Of a stretch of DNA of 64,000 nt, positions 1-10,024 are shown piece by piece. The DNA is taken from contig NC_081198.1 in the NCBI RefSeq assembly GCF_902713425.1, positions 20,629,188-20,693,187 on the forward strand, read 5' to 3'. Numbering within the stretch: the first letter of the stretch is position 1; every line of letters starts with the position of its first letter. The stretch comes from Acipenser ruthenus. Lineage: Eukaryota; Chordata; Actinopteri; Acipenseriformes; Acipenseridae. The notes beneath the pieces were generated by a model, which saw only the letters and a program-made list of their open reading frames with translations, ran no database searches and was not told the origin of the DNA. The position numbers and the translations under genes are program-made.

Positions 1-1
1 T

Positions 2-1513
2 CACAAACCCACCACGTGTGCCTTGGACCCCCTCCCCACTCACCTCTTTCAAGCTGCTGCTCCTGCTCTACTCCCCTTCATCTCCTCCCTCCTCAACACC
101 TCTCTACTTTCTGGCATCTTCCCCTCTGCCTTCAAAAAAGCCTCTATCACTCCCCTCCTCAAAAAACCTACCCTCGACCCCACCTCCCTCCAGAGCTACC
201 GTCCTGTCTCCCTCCTACCCTTCCTCTCCAAAACCCTCGAGCGGACTGTACACCGCCAGCTCTCTGCTTTCCTGTCCAACCACTCTCTGCTTGACCTTCT
301 CCAATCTGGCTTCCGCTCTGCTCACTCCACTGAAACCGCCCTTCTGTCTGTCACCAACTCACTTAAATGTGCCCGAGCTGCCTCTCTCTCCTCTGTCCTA
401 ATTCTCCTCGACCTCTCTGCTGCCTTTGACACTGTTGATCACTCTATTCTACTATCATCTCTTGCTGACCTGGGGATCTCTGGCACTGCTCTGGCCTGGT
501 TCTCCTCCTACCTCTCCAACCGCACTTACCAGGTAACCTGGCGTGGAGCAACCTCCACACCTCACCCTCTCTTAACTGGAGTCCCCCAAGGGTCAGTCTT
601 GGGTCCTCTCCTGTTCTCTCTCTACACCCGCTCCCTGGGCCCCCTCATCGCATCCTATGGTTTCTCATACCATTTCTATGCTGATGATGCTCAGATTTTC
701 CTCTCCTTCCCCAACTCTGACTCCACCATCTCCTCCCGTATCTCTACCTGTCTGTCTGCTATTTCCTCCTGGATGCACTCGCATCACCTCAAACTCAACC
801 TCTCTAAATCTGACCTCCTTTTCTTTCCCTCCTCCTCCCCCTCCTCTGATCTCTCTATCTCTGTTCCTCTGGAATCTACCACACTCTCTCCCTCTTCCTC
901 AGCTAAGAACCTTGGAGTCACCCTGGACCCCTGCCTCTCTTATTCCCAGCACATCTCCACTCTGGCACGCACTTGCAGATTCTTCCTGAGCAACATCCGA
1001 AGAATCCGACCCTTCCTCACCAACTATGCTACCCAGCTCCTGGTCCAGGCCCTGGTACTCTCCCGCCTAGACTACTGCAACTCCCTCCTGGCTGGCCTCC
1101 CTGCGTCCGCCACCCGTCCGATCCAGCTCATCCAGAACTCTGCTGCTCGTCTGGTGTTCTCTCTACCTCGCTTCGCCCACGCTACTCCACTACTCCGCTC
1201 GCTCCACTGGCTCCCGATCACCGCTCGCATCCAGTTCAAGACTCTTGTACTAGCCTACAGATGCCTTGATCAGACTGCACCCAGCTACCTCCAGACCCTC
1301 ATCTCTCCCTACACCCCCACTCGACCTCTCCGCTCCGCCTGCACTAGAAGACTGCCTCTACCTCCGCTACGCTCCCCTGCCTGCCGAGCCCGCTCCTTCT
1401 CCACCCTTGCTCCGCAGTGGTGGAACGACCTTCCTACAGATGTCAGGACTGCCCAGTCCCTGACCACATTCCGGCGCCTCCTTAAGACTCACCTCTTCAA
1501 ACAGCACCTGTAG
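2..1513 (+). CDS. L2 LINE reverse transcriptase, C-terminal part of ORF2
   Basis: The frame is open from the window edge, so the first ATG at 23 is probably not the start. Visible reverse transcriptase motifs are [22 protein letters not shown] (catalytic Asp), [16 protein letters not shown] and FYADDAQIF (the YADD active site near 680). The C-terminal part contains [14 protein letters not shown] and LHWLPI, both typical of the CR1/L2 group. The frame ends with [14 protein letters not shown] at 1513, where L2 proteins usually end. It has no stop or frameshift over about 500 residues, so this copy is young. The upstream endonuclease domain would lie outside the window. The clade call rests on remembered motif patterns. 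Confidence 0.92.
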   Translation, partial: HKPTTCALDPLPTHLFQAAAPALLPFISSLLNTSLLSGIFPSAFKKASITPLLKKPTLDPTSLQSYRPVSLLPFLSKTLERTVHRQLSAFLSNHSLLDLLQSGFRSAHSTETALLSVTNSLKCARAASLSSVLILLDLSAAFDTVDHSILLSSLADLGISGTALAWFSSYLSNRTYQVTWRGATSTPHPLLTGVPQGSVLGPLLFSLYTRSLGPLIASYGFSYHFYADDAQIFLSFPNSDSTISSRISTCLSAISSWMHSHHLKLNLSKSDLLFFPSSSPSSDLSISVPLESTTLSPSSSAKNLGVTLDPCLSYSQHISTLARTCRFFLSNIRRIRPFLTNYATQLLVQALVLSRLDYCNSLLAGLPASATRPIQLIQNSAARLVFSLPRFAHATPLLRSLHWLPITARIQFKTLVLAYRCLDQTAPSYLQTLISPYTPTRPLRSACTRRLPLPPLRSPACRARSFSTLAPQWWNDLPTDVRTAQSLTTFRRLLKTHLFKQHL

Positions 1514-1660
1514 AACTCCTCTGTTGTATCCTGGGACACTATCACCCTTCATTTAAATATGCTTTATTTTGCTCTTATCTGCCCCCTATTTTACTGCATT
1601 TAATCCTGTACCTCAGAATATTGTAATCTGCCAAGTGTTTAATCTGTAGTATTTTGTACT

Positions 1661-1720
1661 TAATCATATCCTGATGTAACTATCACTATTTAATCATATC
1701 CTGATGTAACTTTCACTATT
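1661..1720 (+). repeat. 30-bp direct repeat, two copies, in L2 3'UTR
   Basis: The block beginning taatcatatcctgatgtaac occurs at 1661-1690 and again at 1691-1720 with one clear difference (tatc versus tttc). It is a small tandem duplication in the untranslated tail. Confidence 0.85.
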
Positions 1721-1839
1721 ATCTGCTGTATTATTGAATTGTGGTTTGTCACACTTGAGAATTATTGTATTTCTTGTACTTATTGTATGACTTATATTGT
1801 AACACTTGAATGTATTTGTATTTGCTTGCGATTGTAAGT

Positions 1840-1856
1840 CGCCCTGGATAAGGGCG
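1840..1856 (+). other. L2 3'-terminal hairpin
   Basis: CGCCCT-ggat-AAGGGCG can form a short stem-loop just before the (AATA)n tail. This 3' end is the known recognition signal shared by L2 LINEs and the SINEs they mobilise. Confidence 0.75.
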
Positions 1857-1884
1857 TCTGCTAAGAAATAAATAATAATAATAA

Positions 1885-3415
1885 TTTGAAGGGAGGCCCT
1901 TCGCTTGAAGAGGGTCATTGCTACCGAGGTACTGCTGGTCAGGGAAGGTGTTGACCCCGACCTCTCCCTCGGTGCATTAGTGAACACCTCTTCTGCGAGG
2001 TGTGCTAGGGTTTGTGCCAACGACTGGGAAGGCTGGCTGGGGGTGCCCTGGCTGGCTGCTACCTGCCCACTAGGCGGCAGTATAGCCGTCCCACTCGCCT
2101 CCGTCTCTGCCTGCGAGGGCAAGACTGGGGACTTTGTGTGGACATTAGCTGGTTTGGGATCTATAGGGGCCACCTGCAACTTGCTGTCTTTAATCTTGAT
2201 CTTCTTTCTTTTCCCCCCCTCGTCTCTACCTTTTCTTTTCCCCACCCTCTGCTGGTTCTTCCCTCCCTTCCCCTCCTTCTCACTCTCACTTTCACTGTCG
2301 CTTTCGCTTTCCTCCCCCACGGACTCAATCCTTATGGCGTCATAACGAGAGCCGAGGGGGAGTGCTGGCGCTGAGAGGGCCCTACTCAGGGGGGGGCCGC
2401 TGCTGGGTCCGGGCTCCCTCCCTGCCTTGTGTTCTGTATCAGAGGAGCTATTGGAGGAGCTAGTGGAGTAGCTGTTGTACTCTCTCTCTGGGCTGGGGGA
2501 AGGGGTCCTCGTAAAACGGGACATGTCTCGGGGGCGGGGGGGTGAGGGGGGTGCTGGTGATGATGGTGGTGCTGGAGTCTGGGTTTTGGATACTGTTGGT
2601 GGTGATGTGGACTGATCTTTGTTATTTGCTCCCTCTTCCTGCTCAGGCCTAGGCTTGTTCGTATTTGCCTTGCTGGCTCTGGCCATGTTGGCATAGGAAG
2701 AGGGGCAGTCCTTAAACAGGTGCCCCTTCTTTCCACACAAATTGCACTGCCTCTCTTCTCTGCAGTGGCTGGTCTCGTGGGGGGCGCCGCAGTTCCTGCA
2801 CTTGACTACAGTACATGCGGCCGCCAGGTGTCCTAATTCCCCACATTTCCTGCAGAGTTTTGGCATCCCATTATAGAATACCAGCCCTCTGTTGGGCCCT
2901 AACACTATGGAGTTTGGAATGTGGCGGACGCCTCCAATGCCCGATGGATCAACATTAAGGCGTACCAGCCACTTTCTGGCTCCTGTCCAAACCCCATCTT
3001 CGTCTGTAATTTTCCTCCCTTCTGATGACACCCTCCCATAGCGGTTAAGCCATGTTGTAATATCATAGTCGCTAACAGCCTCATTGAAAAATTGGACAGT
3101 AACAACTTTCATTTCTCTGTCTGTCAGTGCATCCACACAAAATTCTTTGTATGGAGCGAGATATTTATTCTCCCCCCAAAAGGACCACATTTCTTGTAAC
3201 TTTTGGGGGTTCCTAAAACTGACCTCAAACACTTCCTTAAGCCCTGGCAATTTCACCAAACAATTCAAGTCAGAAGGGGAAAAACCCATACCCCTCTGAA
3301 GAATGGTCCGGCTGAACTCCAGTCTCGTCAGTCCTGGTTCCGTTTCATCTTGCTTGTTTCTTGTGAAGCGCACCGCATTGTGCCTCCTGGTCTCCTGGGT
3401 TGGCCGGAACGCCAT
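1885..3415 (-). pseudogene. ORF1 of LINE A1, cut by L2 insertion
   Basis: Start ATG at 3415 gives MAFRPTQETRRHNAVRF, the same start as in A2. About 510 family residues remain. Three zinc knuckles are seen at residues about 188-237: CRKCGELGHLAAAC, CRNCGAPHETSHC and CNLCGKKGHLFKDC. A Ser/Glu-rich and Lys-rich tail follows. The family frame stops matching at the L2 junction, after FKRRASLQ, and the remaining codons are L2 sequence. In life the protein would bind the LINE RNA. The C-terminus and ORF2 are not in this window, so this copy is non-autonomous as seen. Confidence 0.88.
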
Positions 3416-3700
3416 CCTTCAGCTGGCTCCTCCGATTGGGGAGGGAGAAGCCTCTGGACGTCCGGGTTGTCTCTCTCTACGGAAAAGAGACAACGTAAGC
3501 AGCAAATCTGGGCAGTTGAAGGAACTATTACTTTAGTCCCTGAGGAGATGGTCGCCTCGCAAGAGAGACCCCCTCCCCAGGTGAACGGTGTCCTTCCCTG
3601 GCGGAGTAGGGGGCGCTGCTTGGCACCGAGACCACGTAGGAAGAATCGTGGCTGTGACGCCTCCTCGGGGTCCGGGGCCGCCCTCTGCTCCTCCCAGATG

Positions 3701-3714
3701 GCGCCCTCTGCTGG
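3701..3714 (-). promoter_or_regulatory. CTCF-like motif in A1 5'UTR
   Basis: The minus strand reads CCAGCAGAGGGCGC, a full match to the vertebrate CTCF core CCASYAGRKGGCRS as I remember it. The same site is present in A2 and A4 and changed by one base in A5. Binding is not shown by sequence alone. Confidence 0.45.
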
Positions 3715-4147
3715 GCGCCTGCTGCTCTCTCGGTCTGGATCTCGATTACAATCAAGGGCTGGGGATGAGGTCGTCTAGGTCATCAAAGGGTCCTCAAAGG
3801 TCGTCTGGATGGTAGGTCCTCCTTCTCTCTAACTCCAGGAACGTCTGGAAAAGCCGAAACCGCCTGAAAAAGAAAAAAACTGGAACCGCCTGAAAAAGAA
3901 AAACTGCTCTCAACAGTCAACAAAATCTTGAAAGACCCTCGGCCTGGATTGGGCAAGCCAAAACCAGACTGATCATTAGTCTTCCAAAAAGTTGCCGAGC
4001 TGAAGAAAGAAAGTCAAAAATAAAAAAATTCTGTTCCTCCTCACCCGAACAAACCTCTCACAGACCCTCGGAGGGAGCGGGCAATGCCACTACCCTCTAA
4101 GCCTTAGTCTTAGAAAGATTTATTCGAACTGAAGAGAAGCCAGAGTG

Positions 4148-4211
4148 TCAGATATTAAACTGATAAGAACAGATACTACACTTGATCTTAGCCAAAAGGC
4201 CGAGAAGCGAT
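4148..4211 (-). pseudogene. RNU2: U2 snRNA 5' fragment (nt 1-64) next to A1
   Basis: From the 5' end at 4211 this reads the normal U2 5' domain, stem-loop I, the branch-point-recognition GTAGTA and part of stem-loop IIa, then stops at LINE A1. The rest of this U2 would be beyond A1 and outside the window. Its promoter in the following spacer is intact. Confidence 0.93.
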
Positions 4212-4790
4212 GGCGACTTGGCCCTTGCCCGGGGCCCCCCAGCCCGGACGGCACAGGGGGATTCAAAGGTGGGTGCAAAATTCCAAGCACAAGCAGACCC
4301 CCAAAAAACGGGCTGCTGCTTCCAGAGGGGAAATGTGCAATTTAAGCAGGAGAAAACAAAACAAAGCAAAAACACACACATAACACCAAAAACAAAACAT
4401 AAACTGGCGGAGTGCGTCTTACAAATAGTCATGCCAAGCTGCTATGCTGTGCAAGGTGCCTTGGGTAACTACAACTGTGCCTCGCTGGCTGGCTGGCTTG
4501 CTAAGAAGGTCCTGGCATAGGGACATGTTCCACCACACTTGTCTGGTTAGCTGCATGCTCCCAGGAAACAAACTGCTGCTGTCTACATCATCACCACATG
4601 TGAATAAAAGAAAGAAAGAAAGCAAGAAAGAAAGAGAGAAAGAAAGAGAGAAAGAGAGAAAGAAAGAGAGAAAGAAAGAAGTAAAACGGCGGGAAAACTT
4701 GCATCAACACTGGCACTCTCCCTCCAGCAGGGGTAGACAAAATGCTCACAGGAGAGATCCAGATCTGACTTTGACCAACGTTAGAGAAAG
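4212..4790 (-). repeat. U2 array spacer 1 (promoter and GA tract)
   Basis: Carries the U2 promoter region next to 4211 and the purine tract at 4606-4680. The tract is GA-rich (GAAA and GAGA units) on the plus strand, CT-rich in the U2 sense. Long frames here code only low-complexity Lys/Glu peptides and are not genes. Confidence 0.92.
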
Positions 4791-4940
4791 GTGTGCACCG
4801 TTCCCGGAGGTACTGCAATACCGGGCCGATGCGTGGAGTGGACGGAGCAAGCCCCTGTTCCATCTCCCGATTCCAAAAATCAATTTAATATATGGTCCCC
4901 TGATAGGGGACGTATCAGATATTAAACTGATAAGAACAGA
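4791..4940 (-). pseudogene. RNU2: U2 snRNA 3' fragment (nt 39-188) next to K1
   Basis: This is the 3' partner of the head at 9991-10024. Stem-loop II, the Sm site, stem-loops III and IV and the 3' box are normal. It joins the poly(A) of K1 (poly-T on the plus strand) directly after the plus-strand bases aacaga. Confidence 0.93.
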
Positions 4941-5131
4941 TTTTTTTTTTTTTTTTTTTTTTTAATATTATTTATTTCACACAAACAAATATACAGAACA
5001 TCCAATCAAACAAATTCACAAAAGAAAATACATGACAATATACAGAGTATTCACCCCGCAAAATAAACTCTAAAATCCATCCCATACATAACCCATGTCA
5101 CACCTAACCCCTTCTCTTATTTAAAATCTTA

Positions 5132-8100
5132 CTACAAATACACCAAACCCTTCCATTTTTCTTTTGCAGCATTAATCCCCCACCTTAACACATCCCTTTT
5201 TACCCTACCCCTCAAATCCCGACATACCTTATTCACCACCCCCAGTACTTTCCATTTCGTATTTGATTTAACTAAAACATTTCTTGCATCCCAGATACTC
5301 TGTTTCACTAAACTAATAACTAACCACAATAAAAACCCTATCTCCTTCTTTATCCCTTTATAATCCAATCCCTCCACCACAATACTATATGACAAAGCAA
5401 AATCTAACAAAATCAAATCAAACACCTCCTCTATTCGTGCCCAAACCCTTTTAACAAAAAAACAGTCCCAGAACACATGACTCAAAGTCTCTTCCACCCT
5501 ACACTTGATTCTAGGACAGAACTTATTCTTTGTTAATTTGTGTCTATGTAAAATTTCCCTTACAGGTAACCTCCCGTGCACCACTAACCAATTTAAATCC
5601 TTTAACCTATTATCTAAACCTTTCGGCTGCACCCTTCCCCACACCTCTTTTGTGACCCCCCCAACCAACTCCAAACCCTCCCCCTCAATGAGATTATTAT
5701 ACAGAAGTTTGTGCTGTGTACATAATTTCTCCGTTTTACAAATTGGATGTTTCTTTAAAAAAACAACTGCACACTGATAGTGCTCTGGCAATACCTCTGC
5801 CTTTGGTCTATTATTCGACCAGACAACAATATTTCTCATAGTAAAAGAAAACCATAATGAAACAAAATACTGACATTTATGAAAAACCACTGGATTCAAA
5901 GCAATACATAAAGATGAAAAAAACATACAGTCCAATTTAAGAGGGATGTTAGGAACATCCCTCCCCCCATCCTCCACCCTCCTATACATGATATCCCTCT
6001 TGATGTATTCATATTTCCCCCCAAACAAAATCAAAAACCATTTTAACCAAAATCTTTCTGAATTTATATGGTAAAGGAAAAATGTAAGATAAATACAATA
6101 AAAATGGAAGAACATCACTTTTTAGCACCAACACTTTCCCCAAAAAAGTTAACTTCCTACACTTCCATAATCCTATTTTCACCCTTAACCTTACCAATTT
6201 ATCCGCCCAATTCTTAACCCCACTCCCCTTGTGATAGAAAGAAATCCCTAATAACTTTAACCCCTCAGTGCATAACTGTAAACCCCCTGGTACATCAGAC
6301 CTATCCCTCCAGGCCCCAAGAAACATGACCGATGATTTATCCATGTTCAATTTTGATCCTGATGCTAAGGCAAACTGTGCAAGAACCTGAAGAACTCTTT
6401 CCAAACTTCTGTCTGATGTCAAAAAAAGAGTTGTGTCATCCGCATACTGCGAGATCTTAACAGAGACACCCCCACTCCCTGGTAACAACAACCCCTCAAT
6501 CCCATCATCCACTCTCACCGCCTCCGCAAAAGGTTCCATATACAAAACATACAACAGAGGAGACAGTGGACACCCCTGCCTCACCCCTGAAACTTGTGAA
6601 ATAAATTCCCCCAGATGCCCATTGATATTCACCCTACTACCCACCTCAGTGTACAAAATTTTTAACCACCTCAGAAACTTTTCCCCAAACCCAAAATGTG
6701 CCAAAACTCTAAACAAAAAACCCTGGTGCACCCGATCAAACGCCTTCTCCTGATCCAGGCTCACCAACATTAGAGGTACCCTCCTATCCTCAGCCCAACT
6801 AATTGCATCCCTTGTTAACATCAGATTCCAATGAACCGATCTACCCACCACCCCACATGTCTGATCCTGACTTACAATTAACGGCATTGTTTGTTTTAAC
6901 CTCTCAGTCATAACCTTTGTGATTATTTTATAATCCACCGTTAACAAAGTGACTGGTCTCCAGTTCCTCAGGTCCATCTCATCCCCTTTTTTAAACAATA
7001 AAGAAATCACACCATTCCTCATAGATTTTGACAACCTCCCTGTGCGAAAAACTTCCCCCACCACCATTAATAATACTGGCCCAATTACCTCCCAAAAAGT
7101 GACATAAAATTCTTTAGGGAGACCGTCTCCCCCTGGCGCTTTCCTATCTGCCATTTTATTAAGCGCACTTTCCAACTCAGCAACAGTGACCGGTCTCTCC
7201 AAACTCTCTCTCACCTCATCAGACACCCTGACATGCACTTTATCCAAAAAAGAGGCAGCAACATCCTCATTAACCTCTTTTTCTGAAAACAGTTCTTTAT
7301 AAAAATTACTAGCACAGTCTAGCATGCCCTCTGTATCCACCACCGTGACCCCATCTTTCCCCTTTAAACCCCTGATCACCCTCTTTTTTTGTTCACCCTT
7401 CACCTGTTTAAAAAAATATGAACTGCATGTCTCATGTTTTTCTAAAAAATCCCCCTTACACCTAAACAAAAAAATACTCGCCCTTTTTTCCCACACCACC
7501 CTCATCTTATCCTTAAGTTCCCTTGCCTTGTCAAAATCAAAATTACCCCCTGTGTTTCCCCTTATATACACCCCCTCCAAATCCTTCTGTAACCCCAAAA
7601 CCGCTCTCTGCTCCTTCCTCCTTCTATTCCTGCAGAATTGTTGAGTAAGTATCTTAATTTTTCCCTTTACCCCCTCCCACCAAACTAGAACAGAATCACA
7701 ATAACACAACATTTCAACCCAACCCTTAAAATGAAATACAAAAAGCTCCCTAAACGCTTTATCTTCTAATACCTCACAATTAAATTTCCAAAACCCGCCA
7801 CCAAACACCGGTGTTGTGAAACTAATACTACATTTTAAACTATCGTGATCTAAAAACCATAATGGAGATGTATTGCAAAAACTAACAGACAACACATTTG
7901 AAACAAAAAAATAATCTAATCTACTTTTTGCCCCCCTTGAATTTCTCCATGTGATCCCTTCCAACCCTGGATTACATTTTTTAAAACTATCCACCAAACT
8001 AAAAAGTACTATAATACCTTTTAACACCCCCACTGTATAATCGTGCACATTCCCCTTATCTAATGATACATTAAAATCCCCTCCCAAAACTATGTGTCTA

Positions 8101-8499
8101 TTTGTCACAAGGAGATCCTTTATGGCAACAAAACAGTCCTTTCTAGAAACCAAATCAGTAGGTGCATATACATTAATCAGTCTCAGCTTTTGACCTCTCC
8201 AGTTCACATCCACACACAGAATGCGCCCTGGTAGTACTGAAATGCATTGCACTACCTCCATCTCCTTGTCCTTTAATAACACCCCTACCCCAGATGAATG
8301 CACCCCCCCCACACTCCACCTTGGCTCCCCTCCCCCCCCAGTCTTTTGTATACAAAGCAATATCAGAAGCATCCCTTAAATGAACCTCTTGCAAAAAACA
8401 AAAAGAAAATGACAAAGAATTTAAATAAAGAAACACAGAAACTCGCTTATTATAACCCCTCAAACCTCTTACATTCATAGAAATAAAAGATAAAGACAT
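5132..8499 (-). pseudogene. ORF2 of K1 (APE endonuclease, reverse transcriptase), two frameshifts
   Basis: Start ATG at 8499 (MSLSFISMNVRGLR). Endonuclease motifs are FLQEVHL, LINVYAPT, LGGDFNVSL and LDHDSLK. Reverse transcriptase motifs are LRNWRPVTLL, SLDQEKAFDRV, GVRQGCPLSPLLYVLYMEP and the active site QYADDTTLFL. A C-terminal CCHC (CPRIKC...HVFWDC) is present. Two frame changes split it: one in the C run at 8331-8338 and one in the C run at 6017-6022. Both are in homopolymers, so sequencing error is possible. K3 is the closest relative in the window. Confidence 0.9.
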
Positions 8500-8603
8500 A
8501 ATGCACTAAAAAAGAAATGAAAAACAAAAAAAAATAAACCATCATTCACAAGTGAGAAAACCACAAAAAAACCCTCAAACCATTAGTCCCAAAAAGTCTA
8601 GCC

Positions 8604-9935
8604 CTAGAAAGGGCCCATACCTTCTGTATCCACATAACTCCTCTCATTTTGCTCCTCTGGTAACCCCATGCCTGAGTCATAAGGACCTGGACTCACTGGT
8701 GAAAGACATAAGACTGCCGACTGCAGCACCTCTTCCTCCAAACCAGTGTCCGGTATCATGGAAGATGATGAAGAAACCGATCCAAATACCTCCTCTGCAG
8801 TCCCTGACTCCACTAAACTTAACTGCTGGGAAGAAACAGCCTCTAAGTCCTTTGGTACCTCCATGAACTGCACGCCCACTATCTTCTTTGGAGTCCCCTC
8901 TAAACCAGCAGACGCTGTCTCATTTTCCACTTCTTTGTTCCTCTTCCTCCCCTTTCCCCTTCCTTTTCCTTTTCCCTGAACCAAAATCTGCTCCGTCGTA
9001 TCAGTCACGCCATCAGGGGTATCTCCCCACGACACCCCTTCCATTTCTTCTTCACCACCTTTTACCTTATCACCTTCTGCTGCCCCTCCGTCAGGCACAG
9101 CAATATGCCTCATCTCCTTCAACACTTTTTCAATTGGAGGCATGTCATCCACCACTTCCAAGCCATCTGTCTCACGGCCCCATGCAACATCAGCATATGT
9201 CTGCTTCTGTTTAGGACAATTTTTAAACAAATGCCCTTCTTCTCCACAGACATTACAGCTCTTATTTTTCTGATAGTCTTTTGAAACATGTCCCAGTTCT
9301 CCACAGTTCCTGCATCTCTCTTGTGTACACCCGACCTCTATATGGCCAAAACTGGAACATTTTCTGCAGAACAGGGGCTGCCGTGAATAAAACAGATAAC
9401 CCCTATCTGCTCCAATAAAGAAATTTGCGGGGGGATGACGGAACCCATCATACCCTCCCTCCTCTTGCCGAAGCAGCACCTGAAACTGTCTCTTCCCGTT
9501 CCAAATTTTAAAGCCGTCTCTAAGTAATTTTGCCCCGGAAATCACATCCACATACCTGGACAGGAAAGCACTTATGGCTAAATCCGACACGTACGGATTG
9601 TACATATGTACTGTTATAATCCGGAAATTTGTTTTAGCCAAGGACTCCACGGAAAAAAATGATAAAGGCTCTTGATCCTCTTTAGCATTACAAGTATCAA
9701 GAAGATACTGAAAGGCTTGTGCGCTATGCAAAGTGACGTCCAAAAATTTAGATGTTCCATTCCTTTGTAAACAAAAGATTTCTTCCGGCTCAAAATTCAA
9801 AACTCCCAGCAATACTTCTCGAATAAATTGTTCTCTATCCAGCATCTCCTCCTCCGCTCTTCCCTTCCACAAAAATCTCGCAGTATTCCTAAGCCCAGCC
9901 CGACCAGCTGACTTAAATGGATTGTTGTAGGCCAT
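8604..9935 (-). CDS. ORF1 of K1, zinc-knuckle RNA-binding protein
   Basis: 443 aa from the ATG at 9935 (MAYNNPFKSAGRAGLRNTARFLW). An upstream GTG at 9944 is a less likely start. The N-terminal half (about residues 15-170) is conserved with K3 and K4, e.g. FRIITVHMYNPY and KIWNGKRQFQVLL; it may be the RNA-recognition fold known from Tx1-type ORF1 proteins (inference). Three knuckles follow: CRKCSSFGHIEVGC, CRNCGELGHVSKDY and CNVCGEEGHLFKNC. In the second knuckle the last Cys is Tyr. The tail is acidic with a basic patch (KGKGRGKGRKRNK). The frame is open throughout. Confidence 0.9.
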   Translation of the reverse strand: MAYNNPFKSAGRAGLRNTARFLWKGRAEEEMLDREQFIREVLLGVLNFEPEEIFCLQRNGTSKFLDVTLHSAQAFQYLLDTCNAKEDQEPLSFFSVESLAKTNFRIITVHMYNPYVSDLAISAFLSRYVDVISGAKLLRDGFKIWNGKRQFQVLLRQEEGGYDGFRHPPANFFIGADRGYLFYSRQPLFCRKCSSFGHIEVGCTQERCRNCGELGHVSKDYQKNKSCNVCGEEGHLFKNCPKQKQTYADVAWGRETDGLEVVDDMPPIEKVLKEMRHIAVPDGGAAEGDKVKGGEEEMEGVSWGDTPDGVTDTTEQILVQGKGKGRGKGRKRNKEVENETASAGLEGTPKKIVGVQFMEVPKDLEAVSSQQLSLVESGTAEEVFGSVSSSSSMIPDTGLEEEVLQSAVLCLSPVSPGPYDSGMGLPEEQNERSYVDTEGMGPF

Positions 9936-9990
9936 CCTGCACACCGCCTTCTCTTTCTCCTAGTGAACAAATGCTGCGGTCATGCCACAC

Positions 9991-10024
9991 ACACTTGATC
10001 TAAGCCAAGAGGCCAAGAAGCGAT
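9991..10024 (-). pseudogene. RNU2: U2 snRNA head (nt 1-34) upstream of K1
   Basis: Matches U2 nt 1-34 with several changes, including loop I UUUU to UCUU and CUCGG to CUUGG in stem I. It sits between the U2 promoter and the K1 5' end and could form the leader of a read-through LINE RNA. Confidence 0.88.

Larger units (their letters stand above)
1..1884 (+). mobile_element. L2-clade LINE, 3' part (5' end outside window)
   Basis: The element enters from the left edge and runs to an (ATA)n-rich tail at about 1866-1884. It codes an L2-type reverse transcriptase and ends with the short hairpin typical of vertebrate L2 LINEs and their dependent SINEs. It lies inside the minus-strand LINE A1, whose ORF1 sequence starts abruptly at 1885. 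It is on the opposite strand to the U2 array and has no sign of U2 targeting. No target-site duplication can be checked because the 5' end is not in the window. Confidence 0.9.
1885..4147 (-). mobile_element. Family A Tx1-like LINE, copy A1 (5' half; interrupted by L2)
   Basis: The 5'UTR and most of ORF1 match A2, A4 and A5 almost base for base. The element 5' end is at about 4147, where U2 sequence starts (tcagatatt), so it used the usual family A site in U2. The L2 LINE cuts it inside ORF1 at 1885; the rest would lie left of the window. It runs in the sense direction of the U2 array. Confidence 0.9.
4941..9990 (-). mobile_element. Keno-like Tx1-clade LINE K1, full length, in U2
   Basis: It runs from a 5' end at 9990 to a 23-nt poly(A) (T run 4941-4963). 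The 5'UTR is only 55 nt, then ORF1, a 104-nt gap, ORF2, and a short 3'UTR. The insertion lies after U2 nt 38. U2 nt 1-34 remain on the 5' side, so about 4 bp (AGTA) of target are missing or absorbed in the junctions. Keno elements of the Tx1 clade are known as U2-specific LINEs in fish; I assign this one by target and by protein type, not by database match. Confidence 0.9.

Noticed and set aside
1-1884. L2 element as another U2-specific LINE
   Set aside because: It lies on the opposite strand inside ORF1 of A1, with no U2 sequence at its 3' junction. L2 elements are not known for site-specific insertion.
3203-3778. A 191-aa frame antisense to family A ORF1 start and 5'UTR, seen in A1, A2 and A4
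   Set aside because: Conserved only because the copies are nearly identical; it overlaps the real ORF1 in antisense and has no recognisable domain.
4444-4965. Long frames across the U2 spacers (repeated in every unit, 60-236 aa) that run through the GA tract
   Set aside because: They are made of promoter, Lys/Glu runs from GAAA/GAGA repeats, and antisense U2. They recur only because the DNA repeats, and homopolymer changes alter them freely.
9991-10024. A SINE with a U2-derived head (known in some animals)
   Set aside because: The U2 head is followed by a complete LINE with two ORFs, and the matching U2 3' part is found at the LINE 3' end. It is an interrupted gene, not a SINE.
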